Positions 29,884-39,380 of a stretch of DNA of 64,000 nt are shown here, piece by piece. The position numbers were made by a program, and so were the translations under genes. Within the stretch, counting starts at the first letter, position 1, and each line of letters starts with the position of its first letter. The notes under the pieces were generated by a model, which did no database searches, had not been told where the DNA came from, and saw only the letters and a list, made by a program, of their open reading frames with translations. This DNA is from Pantoea sp. Lij88 (GTDB lineage Bacteria > Pseudomonadota > Gammaproteobacteria > Enterobacterales > Enterobacteriaceae): assembly GCF_030062155.1 (NCBI RefSeq), contig NZ_CP118269.1:3844001-3908000 (forward strand). Reading direction: 5' to 3'.

Positions 29884-32155
29884 GCAGACGGCGGTTCGCG
29901 AGAAGGCGCATCAGACGCCAGACCAGCACGGCAAACAGCACCACAACAAACACCGCACACATCGCCAGCCAGAAGGGATGCGTCGCCAGCATGGCCCAGA
30001 GCCGCTCCCACCACGGCAGATGGCCCACAAAGTAGGTCTCTCCGACGCGCAGACTGTTAACGCCCGACTCACGGATAATCGCGGTAGAGCCAGAAATCGC
30101 ACTGCGCTTGCCGCTGTCGCCTAACGCCTCATCGAGCAGCTGCCAGCTGCGCGGACTGCCATCGGCAAGCAACGCCACCACACTGCGCTGATCGTAAAAC
30201 GGTGACTGGAAACCAATTACTGTCGCCAGCGGTCCGCGGGAACCGATAGCGGTGGTGCTTTCCGCTGCCCGTTCAGCCTCGCTGAGCGGCTCAGCAGAAT
30301 GCGTCACCTTCCGCACCGGCGTTTTCAGCCAGCTGGCGGTGGCATCGACCAGCGCGGAGATCCGGCGGTCATCCTGAAGATCTTTGGGGATGTCGCCGAT
30401 CAACAGCAGATCCGCATCCTGCTTTTGCGCCGTGCTCCAGTTATCGGTGAGCTGCATGCGCAGCGCCGGATAGCCGGTCTGCGCGCCCATATTGCCCAGC
30501 GCATTCAGCAGCGTGCTGACCTGCTGTGAATCCGGGTCTGGCTTAACCAGCACCAGCGTCTGTGACAGATCGGCATAGCGGCTGAACGGGAAGCCGGCAT
30601 TCGCCCAGGTCTGCAGCGACGGCATTTCGATGTAGTGGCGATAGCCAGAGAAGTCGATGCTCGAACTGTCATCCAGCACCACATGATGGCCGACCGGCGT
30701 CACGGTTTCACAACGTCCGTCCGCGGTGCCACCCATAAAGATGTTGGCATAGTCAAAATCGAAGCGCAGCTGGTTCACTACGCCCAGGCGTAACGCCGGG
30801 ATCAACAGCTCATGATTCTTGTCCAGCATCCCCTGAATCAGCGGGATATGCAGCAGTTGCTGCCCGGCGGTATTTTTCGGCAGCAGCGGGTAGTCCTGAA
30901 TAAACTGGTTGTTCAGATTCACCGCCAGCCGCGAACCGTCCGGCTGGACAGGCGAGGTATAGCGATAGCTCAGATCCATATCGATACCGCGCGCCCTCAC
31001 CAGGAAGAGATCGGGCGGCAGATTCAGCGTGAGGCTGATCGGATTGGGCTGCAGGCCATCAGACTGCAGCTGATTTTCATACTGCGTCAGCTCAGCAAAG
31101 GTGGTGCGGCGATCGGTGCGCACCCAGTTTGGCGCATCATAAGGCTGGCGCGGTGCCAGCAGCGTGACGCGGTCGATGGTTGAGGTGTCGCCGCGTAACA
31201 GCAGGTCACCCTGCGCAATCCCCTGCACCGCCGTCAGCAAATCGTCGTCGTTGCGTCCCAGGATCAACAGCATTTTTTCATAGGGACTGCCGGGCTGGCT
31301 CACCATCTCCACGGTGGGCTTCGTCACCGGCGGCAGATCTTTCAGGAAATCCGGACGCGCATCGTTGGTGGCAAACACCACGGCATGCTGCTGTTGCGGC
31401 AGCTGATTGTAGAGCACCGGGAAGCGCTGTCCGCGCCAGGCGGCTTTGCTGCCAAACCAGGAGGCAAGAATGGCGGCGGCGCGCTGCTGCTTTATATCCG
31501 GCTGGGCAGCGAAGACCATCGGCAGATTCAGCGGTCGCGTGTCGCGCGCATCAAAGAACGGCTCCGGGAAGTGTGACAGGTCATTTTTCAGCGGCAGCTT
31601 TTGCAGCGTCAGATCCAGACCGCTCTCTTTACCGATATCGAGCCAGATGGTGCTGTTGGCCGGATTTTCGCAGATGTTGGCGTAGTGACCGACCAGCTCA
31701 AAGCGCACGCGGTTAAAGTCGCTGATAAAACGGGGATCGATCGCCAGCTGCATCTGATTCTGTTTGCCGATCTGTTCCGGCGTCAGGGTAATCAGGCTCA
31801 CCAGCTCATCATTGAGATAGACTTTCAGCTGCGACAGCGTGGGCAGCAGCGCAGGCGATGGCCGGTAGCTGAGATTAAGCAGCGCACGCGTCACCACCTC
31901 ATCACTGCGCACCCCGAACTCGATCTGTCCGCTGGTGCGCGTTCCGCTCAGCATCATGCTGCCCGGCGGCGGTGCCAGCTTAACAAAGCTCAGCTGACTG
32001 CTACGCAGCGGCGCGGCAGGATCCTGTGGCAACGATTGCACCGCCGTTTCTCCGGCGGCCATGACTGGCGCACTCTCCTGCGCCATGGCGCAGCTTAGTG
32101 TTGCCGAGCCCAGCAGCAGTGCAGCGACCCATCTGTTAATTCCTGTTGTTGTCAT
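29864..32155 (-). CDS. bcsB: Cellulose synthase periplasmic subunit BcsB (type II operon)
   Basis: Periplasmic, membrane-anchored partner of BcsA that guides the glucan. The 763-residue protein has a signal peptide cut near CAMAQES, then two repeats of carbohydrate-binding and flavodoxin-like domains (MMLSGTRTSGQIEFGVRSDE; FEVTGR-type regions). A C-terminal membrane anchor (HPFWLAMCAVFVVVLFAVLVWRLM) is followed by a charged tail. Size and layout match E. coli BcsB (779). It lies 4 bases after bcsA and overlaps bcsC. Confidence 0.94.
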   Translation of the reverse strand: MTTTGINRWVAALLLGSATLSCAMAQESAPVMAAGETAVQSLPQDPAAPLRSSQLSFVKLAPPPGSMMLSGTRTSGQIEFGVRSDEVVTRALLNLSYRPSPALLPTLSQLKVYLNDELVSLITLTPEQIGKQNQMQLAIDPRFISDFNRVRFELVGHYANICENPANSTIWLDIGKESGLDLTLQKLPLKNDLSHFPEPFFDARDTRPLNLPMVFAAQPDIKQQRAAAILASWFGSKAAWRGQRFPVLYNQLPQQQHAVVFATNDARPDFLKDLPPVTKPTVEMVSQPGSPYEKMLLILGRNDDDLLTAVQGIAQGDLLLRGDTSTIDRVTLLAPRQPYDAPNWVRTDRRTTFAELTQYENQLQSDGLQPNPISLTLNLPPDLFLVRARGIDMDLSYRYTSPVQPDGSRLAVNLNNQFIQDYPLLPKNTAGQQLLHIPLIQGMLDKNHELLIPALRLGVVNQLRFDFDYANIFMGGTADGRCETVTPVGHHVVLDDSSSIDFSGYRHYIEMPSLQTWANAGFPFSRYADLSQTLVLVKPDPDSQQVSTLLNALGNMGAQTGYPALRMQLTDNWSTAQKQDADLLLIGDIPKDLQDDRRISALVDATASWLKTPVRKVTHSAEPLSEAERAAESTTAIGSRGPLATVIGFQSPFYDQRSVVALLADGSPRSWQLLDEALGDSGKRSAISGSTAIIRESGVNSLRVGETYFVGHLPWWERLWAMLATHPFWLAMCAVFVVVLFAVLVWRLMRLLANRRLLDDEDE

Positions 32156-32159
32156 ATCA

Positions 32160-34763
32160 TCAACTCAATGCAGTTTTTTTTGAAGCGGGCGCGCGCGTGA
32201 TGCCTTTTGGCAACAGCGAAGCCAGCCAGCTTACCCCAGCGGTAAGCAGGTTAAACAACCGACGTAACTGCGGCGGACCATATTCCGCCAGGCGCAGATA
32301 ACCTTTAAAGCCGAGGACCATGATATCGGCCAGACTCTGCACCGGTTTATCCTCCGGGAAACCGTCCTGCCACAACGCCCAGGTATCGGCACGGGCGAAG
32401 GTACACTGAATAAAATCAATGTGCTGGCGGGTGGTGAGCTGTTCGAGACGGACGCCCGCCCGGCGGCCAAAGACGCGCTGCACCGTGCAGGGAAAACTGA
32501 ACTCCTGCTGGCCGCGACGCAGCAGCAGCCAGACTTTTTCATCCTCCTGCAGTGCATCAGGCTCGCGCAGTTCCAGACCGACACCGCCGTCCGAATAGTC
32601 ACGCAGCGTACAGGGCAGCATGTGCCCGTTTTCGCGCGAAATCGCCGCAGGCATCGCAATCTCCACACGGTGCGCTTCACGGATCTGCCTTGCCTCCACC
32701 GAGACCGCAACCGCACCGCCCAGAATCACCATGTTGTAGATCACCCACACCAGACTGACCCACACCGTTAACACTTCATTGGCCGGGCCGTGCTGCATCC
32801 GCCAGAACGCCATCACCACGCCCGCCAGATTAAGCAGAACCAGCATCATGTAAGGCCGGGTAATCACCCAGTCCAGATGTCGCTTCTCCACCAGTCCGCC
32901 TTTGGCGGTCACGTTAAACTTGCCCTTGTGGGGATTGATCAGCGCGACGGTGGTCGGCAGGGCGATATACCACGCCAGCACGGTCTCGTAGACTTCGCTC
33001 CAGAACGAGTGTCGCCAGCGCCCCTGAATGCGCGAGTTGGTCAGGCTGGTATGCAGCATATGGGGCAGCACATAGACGGCGATTGCCAGCGCCGGGGCAT
33101 AGATGATGTAGGCATGGCAGAGCAGAAACGCCAGCGGTGCCAGCAGGAACACCAGCCGGGGAATGCCGGAGAGGAAGTGCAGCATGGCGTTGGCATAACA
33201 GAGCCGCTGCACCCACCTCAGCCCTTTACCGAACAGGGGATTGTCGAGACGGAAAATCTGCACCATGCCGCGCGCCCAGCGGATACGCTGACCGATATGC
33301 GCTGACAGGCTCTCGGTCGCCAGCCCGGCCGCCTGGGGAATACGGATATAGGCGGAGGTGTAACCGAGGCGATGCAGGCGCAGCGAGGTATGGGCATCTT
33401 CTGTCACGGTTTCGACCGCAATGCCGCCAATCTCCTCCAGCGCGGTGCGCCGCAGAATGGCACAGGAGCCGCAGAAGAAAGTGGCGTCCCAGGTGTCGTT
33501 GCCATCCTGAACCAGCCCGTAGAACAACGAGCCTTCGTTAGGTGTGCGACGGAAACGCCCCAGGTTGCGCTCAAACGGATCGGGCGAAAAGAAGTGATGC
33601 GGCGTCTGCAGCATCGCCAGCCGGGGATCTTTGATAAACCAGCCCATGGTCATCTGCAGGAAAGAGCGCGTCGGCACATGGTCGCAGTCAAAGATCGACA
33701 CAAAATCGCTGCGACAGCATTTTTTCAGCGCGTGGTTGATGTTGCCCGCCTTGGCATGTTCGTTAGACGGGCGCACCACATAATTAACACCGATGCTGGC
33801 GGCAAACTCGCGGAACTCTGGCCGGTTGCCGTCATCGAGCAGATAAATGTTGAGGCGATCTTTCGGCCAGTCCACGCCCAGCGCGGCGTAGAGTGTCGGC
33901 CTGACCACACTCAGCGGCTCGTTATAGGTCGGCACCAGCAGGTCCACCGATGGCCACAGTGATCGGTCAGCAGGCATAGAAACCGGCTGCCGGTTAAGCG
34001 GCCATAGCGTCTGAAAATAGCCCAGCACCAGGACCACCCAGGCGTAGGTTTCTGCGGCGATCAGCAGCAGACCCAGCACCAGACTCATCGGGTCATCCCA
34101 GTTCAGCGTCGATGTGTAGCGCCACCACAGATAGCGGCAGGAGACAGTCAGCGACAGCACAATCAGCATCATGGTCGGTAAACGGCCCGGCACGCGCCGC
34201 ACCACCATCGCCAGGCTCCAGAGCAGCAGCACAAAAATAAACTGCGTCATCAGGTCAAAGGGCTGGCTGATGCAGAGCAGCGCCAGCACCGAGGCAAACA
34301 GTGCCATCCCGATAAACAGGGCGTAGCGCACCAGGGGCGGCAATCGCTTCAGCCGCCGTTCAGCGCGCGGGCCGAATCGTTGTGTCTCTGCCCGTTTAGC
34401 GCGCCTTTCCAGCCAGCGGTAGCCCTGCTGTCGCCAGCGAATCAGCGCCGAAAAGCCGTTTGCGCGACGGCCACTGTCATCCAGCGGCAGGATAACCAGC
34501 AGCCAGAGCGTCTGAATCAGATAGCGCAGACAATCGAGTGGCTGCGGACGTTCGGGCGAAATGTGCGGATAGAGCTGACGGCGCTGCCCGATAATCCGCT
34601 GCCAGCCTGGCATCTCAACGCGGAACAGCATCACCATCAGCCCGCACCAGAAGAGGTTAAACGCACTGGCGAAGCGGGATGCGCCATTGCCACGCGCGGT
34701 CATGTAGCGACGTTGCAACGCCTGCCAGGCGGGGCCGGTCAGCAGCCAGCGTAGCGGATTCAA
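32160..34763 (-). CDS. bcsA: Cellulose synthase catalytic subunit BcsA (type II operon)
   Basis: Processive GT2 glucosyltransferase and inner-membrane channel. The 867 residues (872 in E. coli) show DDG at 310-312, DCD at 359-361, TED at 454-456 and QRIRW at 492-496, the D,D,D,QxxRW set for UDP-glucose. The PilZ domain keeps both c-di-GMP motifs, R695-x-x-x-R699 and D722-x-S-x-x-G727, so allosteric activation should be intact. It has an N-terminal extension of about 140 residues with its own hydrophobic segments, missing from the second BcsA. It overlaps bcsQ by 4 bases. Confidence 0.96.
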   Translation of the reverse strand: MNPLRWLLTGPAWQALQRRYMTARGNGASRFASAFNLFWCGLMVMLFRVEMPGWQRIIGQRRQLYPHISPERPQPLDCLRYLIQTLWLLVILPLDDSGRRANGFSALIRWRQQGYRWLERRAKRAETQRFGPRAERRLKRLPPLVRYALFIGMALFASVLALLCISQPFDLMTQFIFVLLLWSLAMVVRRVPGRLPTMMLIVLSLTVSCRYLWWRYTSTLNWDDPMSLVLGLLLIAAETYAWVVLVLGYFQTLWPLNRQPVSMPADRSLWPSVDLLVPTYNEPLSVVRPTLYAALGVDWPKDRLNIYLLDDGNRPEFREFAASIGVNYVVRPSNEHAKAGNINHALKKCCRSDFVSIFDCDHVPTRSFLQMTMGWFIKDPRLAMLQTPHHFFSPDPFERNLGRFRRTPNEGSLFYGLVQDGNDTWDATFFCGSCAILRRTALEEIGGIAVETVTEDAHTSLRLHRLGYTSAYIRIPQAAGLATESLSAHIGQRIRWARGMVQIFRLDNPLFGKGLRWVQRLCYANAMLHFLSGIPRLVFLLAPLAFLLCHAYIIYAPALAIAVYVLPHMLHTSLTNSRIQGRWRHSFWSEVYETVLAWYIALPTTVALINPHKGKFNVTAKGGLVEKRHLDWVITRPYMMLVLLNLAGVVMAFWRMQHGPANEVLTVWVSLVWVIYNMVILGGAVAVSVEARQIREAHRVEIAMPAAISRENGHMLPCTLRDYSDGGVGLELREPDALQEDEKVWLLLRRGQQEFSFPCTVQRVFGRRAGVRLEQLTTRQHIDFIQCTFARADTWALWQDGFPEDKPVQSLADIMVLGFKGYLRLAEYGPPQLRRLFNLLTAGVSWLASLLPKGITRAPASKKTALS

Positions 34764-35479
34764 GCGCGATCGCCTTTCAGATGCAGCAGCAGCCAGCTGG
34801 CCAGGGTGGTGAGCTCTTCGCTGACCAGCGCGTGTGGCCGATATTCACCGACCGGTTGCTTCATCATCAGCGCTTCTGCCAGCGCCTCATCGCGGTGGAT
34901 CAGCAGGGGGATGAGCGGATTCAGCGAAGCCATCCAGAGCTGATGCAGATCCTGCTGCAGGCGGCTGTTAGCATTAAACTGGTTGATCAGAAAACGGGTT
35001 GCGGCGGGAAAACGCCGCTGGCTCAGACGTAAATGGCAGTTGGCGTCTGGCGTGGTGATGCAGAGCAGGCCGTCCAGCTGCGGCCAGAGCGCGTCATGCC
35101 ACGGCGCGGTTTCTGCGGGCAAATCGAAAATAATCCATGAGTAACGGGTGCTCAGCGCCGGTAGCGCATTCAGCAACGGGGTGGCGATGTCGTCATCCTG
35201 AACCGAAACCGGCGACGCGAGCAGACCATAGGGCAGCAGATCGGGCCCCTGTGGATAACGCTGCGCGCTCTGCTGCCAGTCGCCGCCGCTGCACAGCGCC
35301 TGCATCCAGCCCTGCGCGGTGTGCACAGGCAGATTAAAGTGCGCGCCCAGCTGGTTAACCGGCGAACCGTCAATCAGCAGAACGCGTTCACCCAGAGCGG
35401 CTAACGCCCAGCCGAGGCCCGCGCAGAGAGAGGTGGTGCCGACGCCACCACGGATGCCCTGAAGCGCAATCTGCGGCAT
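34760..35479 (-). CDS. bcsQ: Cellulose biosynthesis ParA/MinD-like protein BcsQ (type II operon)
   Basis: SIMIBI-class ATPase-like protein needed for assembly or polar placement of the E. coli cellulose secretion complex. The 239 residues begin QIALQGIRGGVGTTSLCAGLGWALA. The deviant Walker A loop is RGGVGTTS, lacking both lysines of the usual KGGxGKT, as in E. coli YhjQ. Later segments ANCHLRLSQRRFP, FLINQFN and PLLIHRDEALAEAL match YhjQ closely. It is joined to bcsR by a TGATG stop/start overlap and to bcsA by a 4-base overlap. Confidence 0.92.
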   Translation of the reverse strand: MPQIALQGIRGGVGTTSLCAGLGWALAALGERVLLIDGSPVNQLGAHFNLPVHTAQGWMQALCSGGDWQQSAQRYPQGPDLLPYGLLASPVSVQDDDIATPLLNALPALSTRYSWIIFDLPAETAPWHDALWPQLDGLLCITTPDANCHLRLSQRRFPAATRFLINQFNANSRLQQDLHQLWMASLNPLIPLLIHRDEALAEALMMKQPVGEYRPHALVSEELTTLASWLLLHLKGDRA

Positions 35480-35676
35480 CAGCGAGGACGCCCAGGCAGC
35501 AAGGCGACGGTTTCCGCTAATAGCGGCCAGCGAGCCCCAATCTCTTTCAGGCGTTCTTCGCGGGCAATATCAACATAACTGAACGCCTGCAGAGAAAAAG
35601 CCTCTCGCAGCGCGCTGATATCATCCTGAGGTTCACCGTGAGCAATGCCCGGCGTATAAACATCTTCGTTTTTCAT
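35479..35676 (-). CDS. bcsR: Small cellulose-complex protein BcsR (YhjR)
   Basis: A 65-residue cytosolic protein of the BcsR family, which binds BcsQ and supports the BcsRQ complex in E. coli. The core ALREAFSLQAFSYVDIAREER and the following ARWPLLAETVALLP match YhjR. I placed the start at ATG 35676 (MKNEDVYTP), since the upstream in-frame extension would run through a palindrome and has no family match. The ribosome-binding site is weak. First gene of the minus-strand type II operon, divergent from bcsE. Confidence 0.85.
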   Translation of the reverse strand: MKNEDVYTPGIAHGEPQDDISALREAFSLQAFSYVDIAREERLKEIGARWPLLAETVALLPGRPR

Positions 35677-35735
35677 TATTGATTGTTCGCCACAAATAAA
35701 ACTGCGTCGGTTTCGGGTCAGCAACATTTGCATCA

Positions 35736-35759
35736 ATTCTGGAAAGGGGTTTCCAGAAT
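35736..35759. promoter_or_regulatory. Perfect inverted repeat in the bcsR/bcsE divergent region
   Basis: Arms ATTCTGGAAA and TTTCCAGAAT, 10 bp and perfect, around a GGGG centre, 60 bases upstream of bcsR. It is either a regulator binding site or a hairpin in the bcsR leader. Confidence 0.4.
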
Positions 35760-35813
35760 GAGCACGATCACAAAAAAGGGGAAATGGCCTGTATTCAGTA
35801 ATTTTTAATTAGT

Positions 35814-35840
35814 CAGGTTACAACCTGTTCTGTCTATAAT
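35814..35840 (+). promoter_or_regulatory. Candidate regulated promoter of bcsEFG
   Basis: The palindrome CAGGTTACAACCTG (35814-35827) sits where the -35 box should be for a perfect -10 TATAAT (35835-35840). No good -35 hexamer is present. The arrangement suggests either an activator or a repressor at the -35 site. The bcsE ATG is 35 bases downstream of the -10. Confidence 0.4.
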
Positions 35841-35875
35841 AAACTAGCCTGGGCTGGAACAATAATGAATTCAAT

Positions 35876-37414
35876 ATGAAAAATTCTTTTTCGCTGGGGC
35901 TGCTGCAGGTTCAGCCGGAAATCACTACGCTGCAAAACCCCGGCTGTTATTGGGTCACCTGCGCACGTCAGCAGGATGCCCGCACCTTTATCCGTCAGGT
36001 TATTTCACATCAGCAATCCGTTACGCTCATCAGCGCCGGAGAGTCGCCCCGCGAACTGCTGACGCCCGATCCGGCAGGCGGCCCCGATCGCATTCCGCTG
36101 TTTTCATTGCCCGAAAATAAAAAAAGTCTGCTACAGCTGGAACGTGATTTTTCCCGCACGCTCAGCAGTAAAAATGGACTGGTTATTTTTAACAGCAGTG
36201 GCGCGCAATGGGATAAATTAAATGAAGCCGAATTAAGCAACTGGGTAACGCGTATGCGCCGGTTGCTGCGAAAGAGAAAGATTACGCTCCTGATCGTTAC
36301 ATCCGGTATCACCCAATTTAATCAGAATAATAATCTGCAGCGTTATTTTCGTCAGATGGACGGGCTGGCTTATTTAACCTTTCAGCAGGATAGCTGGCAG
36401 TATCAAATAAGCTGGTGGTATGCCGGTGAACGACTGATTGCCGATCGCACGCTGCGTCTGGGCTGTGAAGATGACCATTTCTTTGCCCTGAAAGAGACGG
36501 AGGAGCCGCTGAGCCTGAATGATGAACAGCATTATCTGGCCGAAAAAAGCGTGCTTGAAGGTGCGCCGCCGCTTTCACGCCAGTGGCAGCTGTTTGACGA
36601 TAATCAGCAGGTCTGGTTACAGGCGCAGCAGGCCAATGCGGCCACCGTGATTTTCAGCCTGACGCACAGTGAGCAGATCAGCGAACTGGCAAACATGGTG
36701 CACAGTCTGCGCCGCGCGCGTGGTAACGGGCTGAAAATCGTGGTGCGCGAGATGGGCGTGAGCCTGCGTTACAGCGATGAGCGCCTGCTGCAGGCCTGCG
36801 GCGTGAACACTATTGTCCCGACTACGGCGCCGATGTCGCGCTTTCTCACGATGCTCGAAGGGATCCAGGGGCAACGGTTCAGTCGCCGCGTCCCCGCCAG
36901 CCTGGACGGGCTGATCGCTTCACTGCAGCCGCTGCACGAAAAGGGCTATCTGCGGCTGGATGCGTTTTGTCAGTCGGTCGGCCAGTTAATCAGCAATACC
37001 CTGCTGCCGGAAAATGACAAAGGTCTGCTGGTGGCCCTGCGTCCGGTGCCGCAGCTCTCTCCTCAGCAGGTCCTGACGCTCTGCAAGCCCCGCCGCTTTG
37101 GCGATCTGGTGACGGTACTGGAGGATCGGGTGATTCTCTTCCTCTCCTCCTGCCGCTACAACGATCTGGATAAGGCACTGAAATTTATCTTTTCACTGCC
37201 GCATGACGAACTATTTGCCAACCGGATTATCTGGTTTGAGGATAACCAGATTCTGGCCGAAATCAGCAATATCAAAAAAATGACGCCGATGGCCCTGCAG
37301 GAACTGACGCCGGTTTCAGACTCCCTGCGCGACGCTACCCCCAGGCCGGTCGACGCGCCTGAACGCGCGGCACCGCAGCCCATCTCTTTACTGCCGGAGA
37401 AAGAATCCCGATGA
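35876..37414 (+). CDS. bcsE: Cellulose biosynthesis c-di-GMP-binding protein BcsE
   Basis: Cytosolic regulator that boosts cellulose synthesis and, in E. coli, docks BcsRQ and BcsF to the synthase. The 512 residues (523 in E. coli) have a divergent N-terminal half and a well-kept C-terminal GIL domain from about residue 225 (VLEGAPPLSRQWQLF). The c-di-GMP I-site RxGD is present as R407-F-G-D410 in CKPRRFGDL. First gene of the short plus-strand bcsEFG unit; it overlaps bcsF by 4 bases. Confidence 0.92.
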   Translation: MKNSFSLGLLQVQPEITTLQNPGCYWVTCARQQDARTFIRQVISHQQSVTLISAGESPRELLTPDPAGGPDRIPLFSLPENKKSLLQLERDFSRTLSSKNGLVIFNSSGAQWDKLNEAELSNWVTRMRRLLRKRKITLLIVTSGITQFNQNNNLQRYFRQMDGLAYLTFQQDSWQYQISWWYAGERLIADRTLRLGCEDDHFFALKETEEPLSLNDEQHYLAEKSVLEGAPPLSRQWQLFDDNQQVWLQAQQANAATVIFSLTHSEQISELANMVHSLRRARGNGLKIVVREMGVSLRYSDERLLQACGVNTIVPTTAPMSRFLTMLEGIQGQRFSRRVPASLDGLIASLQPLHEKGYLRLDAFCQSVGQLISNTLLPENDKGLLVALRPVPQLSPQQVLTLCKPRRFGDLVTVLEDRVILFLSSCRYNDLDKALKFIFSLPHDELFANRIIWFEDNQILAEISNIKKMTPMALQELTPVSDSLRDATPRPVDAPERAAPQPISLLPEKESR

Positions 37415-37608
37415 ACCTGATGGATTGGGTACAGATTGCGCTGCTGGCTATTTTTATCCTGCTGATTTTAAAGCCTGTCTGGCAGCGGTGGCTGCCGCGT
37501 CGCTGGAACGGCCTGCTGAATCGCCTGTTGCCTGCACGCGCGCTGAAGTCTGAAGGTCACTGGCAGCGTCAATCTCCAAAAACGGATGCAAAAATTAATG
37601 AAAAATGA
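37411..37608 (+). CDS. bcsF: Small membrane protein BcsF
   Basis: A 65-residue protein with one N-terminal membrane helix (WVQIALLAIFILLILKPVW) and a basic cytosolic tail. It matches BcsF, which recruits BcsE to the membrane near BcsG in E. coli. It shares ATGA with bcsE and overlaps bcsG by 23 bases, so the three are coupled. Confidence 0.88.
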   Translation: MNLMDWVQIALLAIFILLILKPVWQRWLPRRWNGLLNRLLPARALKSEGHWQRQSPKTDAKINEK

Positions 37609-39265
37609 TCAACCTGCTGCGGCCCACACTTCCGGTTTGTGGTCCAGCTGGCGCGGACTGGGCGGCTGGAATTTCTACTTTTTAGTTAAGTTTGCCCTGC
37701 TGTGGTACGGCTATCTCAACTTTCACGCCCTGAGCAACCTGGTCTTTCTCGCCTGGCTGCTGTTCCCGTTGCCGACGGTGCGCCTGCATCGCCTGCGCCA
37801 CTGGATCTCGATCCCCATTGGTGTGGGGCTGTTCTGGCATGACACCTGGCTGCCCGGCCTCAGCAGCATCATGAGCCAGGGCGATCAGCTGGCGGGCTTC
37901 TCCGGCGCTTACCTGCTCGATCTGGCAGACCGGTTTATTAACTGGCAGATGCTGGGTGCGCTGTTTGTGCTGCTGGTTCTCTACCTGTTTATTTCCCCCT
38001 GGATCCGCATCACCGTGCTGGTTTCATTGATGATGATCTGGCTCAACGTGCTGACGATTGCAGGCCCGGCGATGTCGCTGCTGCCGACCCGCGCAGCCAC
38101 ACCACAGGTGGTCCTGAATCAGACGCCCGCCGCCGCCACCAGCCAGGCCGCTGCCGTGCCGGACGGACTCGATCAGTCTGCCGCGCCCACCAGCGCCAGC
38201 CTGACCGCCTGGCTCAGCCGTTTCTATGAGAGTGAGCGCAAGCGCGTCACCCACTTCCCCGACAGCCTGCCTGCCGATTCACAGCCGTTCGACATTCTGG
38301 TGATCAACATCTGTTCACTCGCCTGGTCGGACATGGATGCGTCTCAGCTGCGTAATCATCCGCTGTGGCAGCACTTCGACATCATGCTGACCAACTACAA
38401 CTCCGCCACCAGCTACAGCGGACCGGCGGGGATTCGTCTGCTGCGTGCCAGCTGCGGTCAGACCTCGCACAGCGATCTCTACAAACCCACCGATTCGCGC
38501 TGCTATCTGTTCGATAATCTCGCGAAGCTGGGCTTTAAAGAGCAGCTGATGATGGACCACACCGGCGTGTTTGGTAACTATCTCAAAGAGCTGCGCGAGG
38601 GCGGGGATATTCAGGCACCGCTGATGTCGCAGGCAGGTATTGCGCCGGAGGTGACCTCATTCGACAGCTCGCCGGTCTTCAACGATGCCCAGCTGATGCA
38701 GCGCTGGCTCGACGATCGCAGCAAGAGCAGCGATGCCCGCAGTGCCACCTTCTATAACCTCATCCCGCTTCACGACGGCACCCGCGAACTGGGCAGCACC
38801 CAGACCGCCCCGTGGAAGCCGCGCGCTCAGCTGCTGTTTGATCAGATCGACGCCTTCCTCACTCAGTTGGAGAAGTCAGGCCGTCGGGTGATGGTGCTGG
38901 TGGTGCCGGAGCATGGTGCCGCCCTGCAGGGCGATAAGATGCAGATGTCAGGCCTGCGGGATATCCCCAGCCCGGCGATTACCCATGTGCCGGTCGGGAT
39001 TAAGTTTGTCGGCATGAAAGCCCCGCATCAGGGACAGCCACTGAATATTGATGCGCCGACCAGCCTGCTGGCGGTCTCAGAGATTGTGTCACGCGTGGTG
39101 GATGGACAGGTATTTAATGCGCCGAATGTGAATATGTCGGTGCTGACTGACAAGCTGCCGCAGACGCCTGTGGTGTCGGAAAACGACGGTGCGGTGGTGA
39201 TGATGTATCAGGGCAAGCCCTGGATCAGGCTGAATGGCGGCGACTGGGTGCCCTATCCGGAGTAA
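37586..39265 (+). CDS. bcsG: Cellulose phosphoethanolamine transferase BcsG
   Basis: Inner-membrane enzyme that moves phosphoethanolamine from phosphatidylethanolamine to cellulose. The 559 residues have about five N-terminal membrane helices and a periplasmic alkaline-phosphatase-like domain. The nucleophile region is NSATSYSGPAGIRLLRASCG with Ser at 278, the position known for E. coli BcsG, and zinc ligands lie in VPEHGAAL. The ATG used lies inside bcsF; a second Met four codons later is also possible. An intrinsic terminator follows. Its presence implies that the type II product is pEtN-cellulose. Confidence 0.95.
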   Translation: MQKLMKNDQPAAAHTSGLWSSWRGLGGWNFYFLVKFALLWYGYLNFHALSNLVFLAWLLFPLPTVRLHRLRHWISIPIGVGLFWHDTWLPGLSSIMSQGDQLAGFSGAYLLDLADRFINWQMLGALFVLLVLYLFISPWIRITVLVSLMMIWLNVLTIAGPAMSLLPTRAATPQVVLNQTPAAATSQAAAVPDGLDQSAAPTSASLTAWLSRFYESERKRVTHFPDSLPADSQPFDILVINICSLAWSDMDASQLRNHPLWQHFDIMLTNYNSATSYSGPAGIRLLRASCGQTSHSDLYKPTDSRCYLFDNLAKLGFKEQLMMDHTGVFGNYLKELREGGDIQAPLMSQAGIAPEVTSFDSSPVFNDAQLMQRWLDDRSKSSDARSATFYNLIPLHDGTRELGSTQTAPWKPRAQLLFDQIDAFLTQLEKSGRRVMVLVVPEHGAALQGDKMQMSGLRDIPSPAITHVPVGIKFVGMKAPHQGQPLNIDAPTSLLAVSEIVSRVVDGQVFNAPNVNMSVLTDKLPQTPVVSENDGAVVMMYQGKPWIRLNGGDWVPYPE

Positions 39266-39291
39266 CGCATCAGCGTCGGGAAGCAGAAGTG

Positions 39292-39325
39292 CGGGTCAGG
39301 TGCGGTTCAGTGCCTGACCCGTTTT
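39292..39325 (+). terminator. Rho-independent terminator of bcsEFG
   Basis: Stem CGGGTCAGG/CCTGACCCG, 9 bp and perfect, with a 12-base loop and four T. It lies between the convergent bcsG and bcsZ stops. Confidence 0.75.
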
Positions 39326-39380
39326 GATCGTGTTGCTGTCTGCAGCAGAACAGCGGCCAGCGCCGCCGTTCTGCCAGTTA

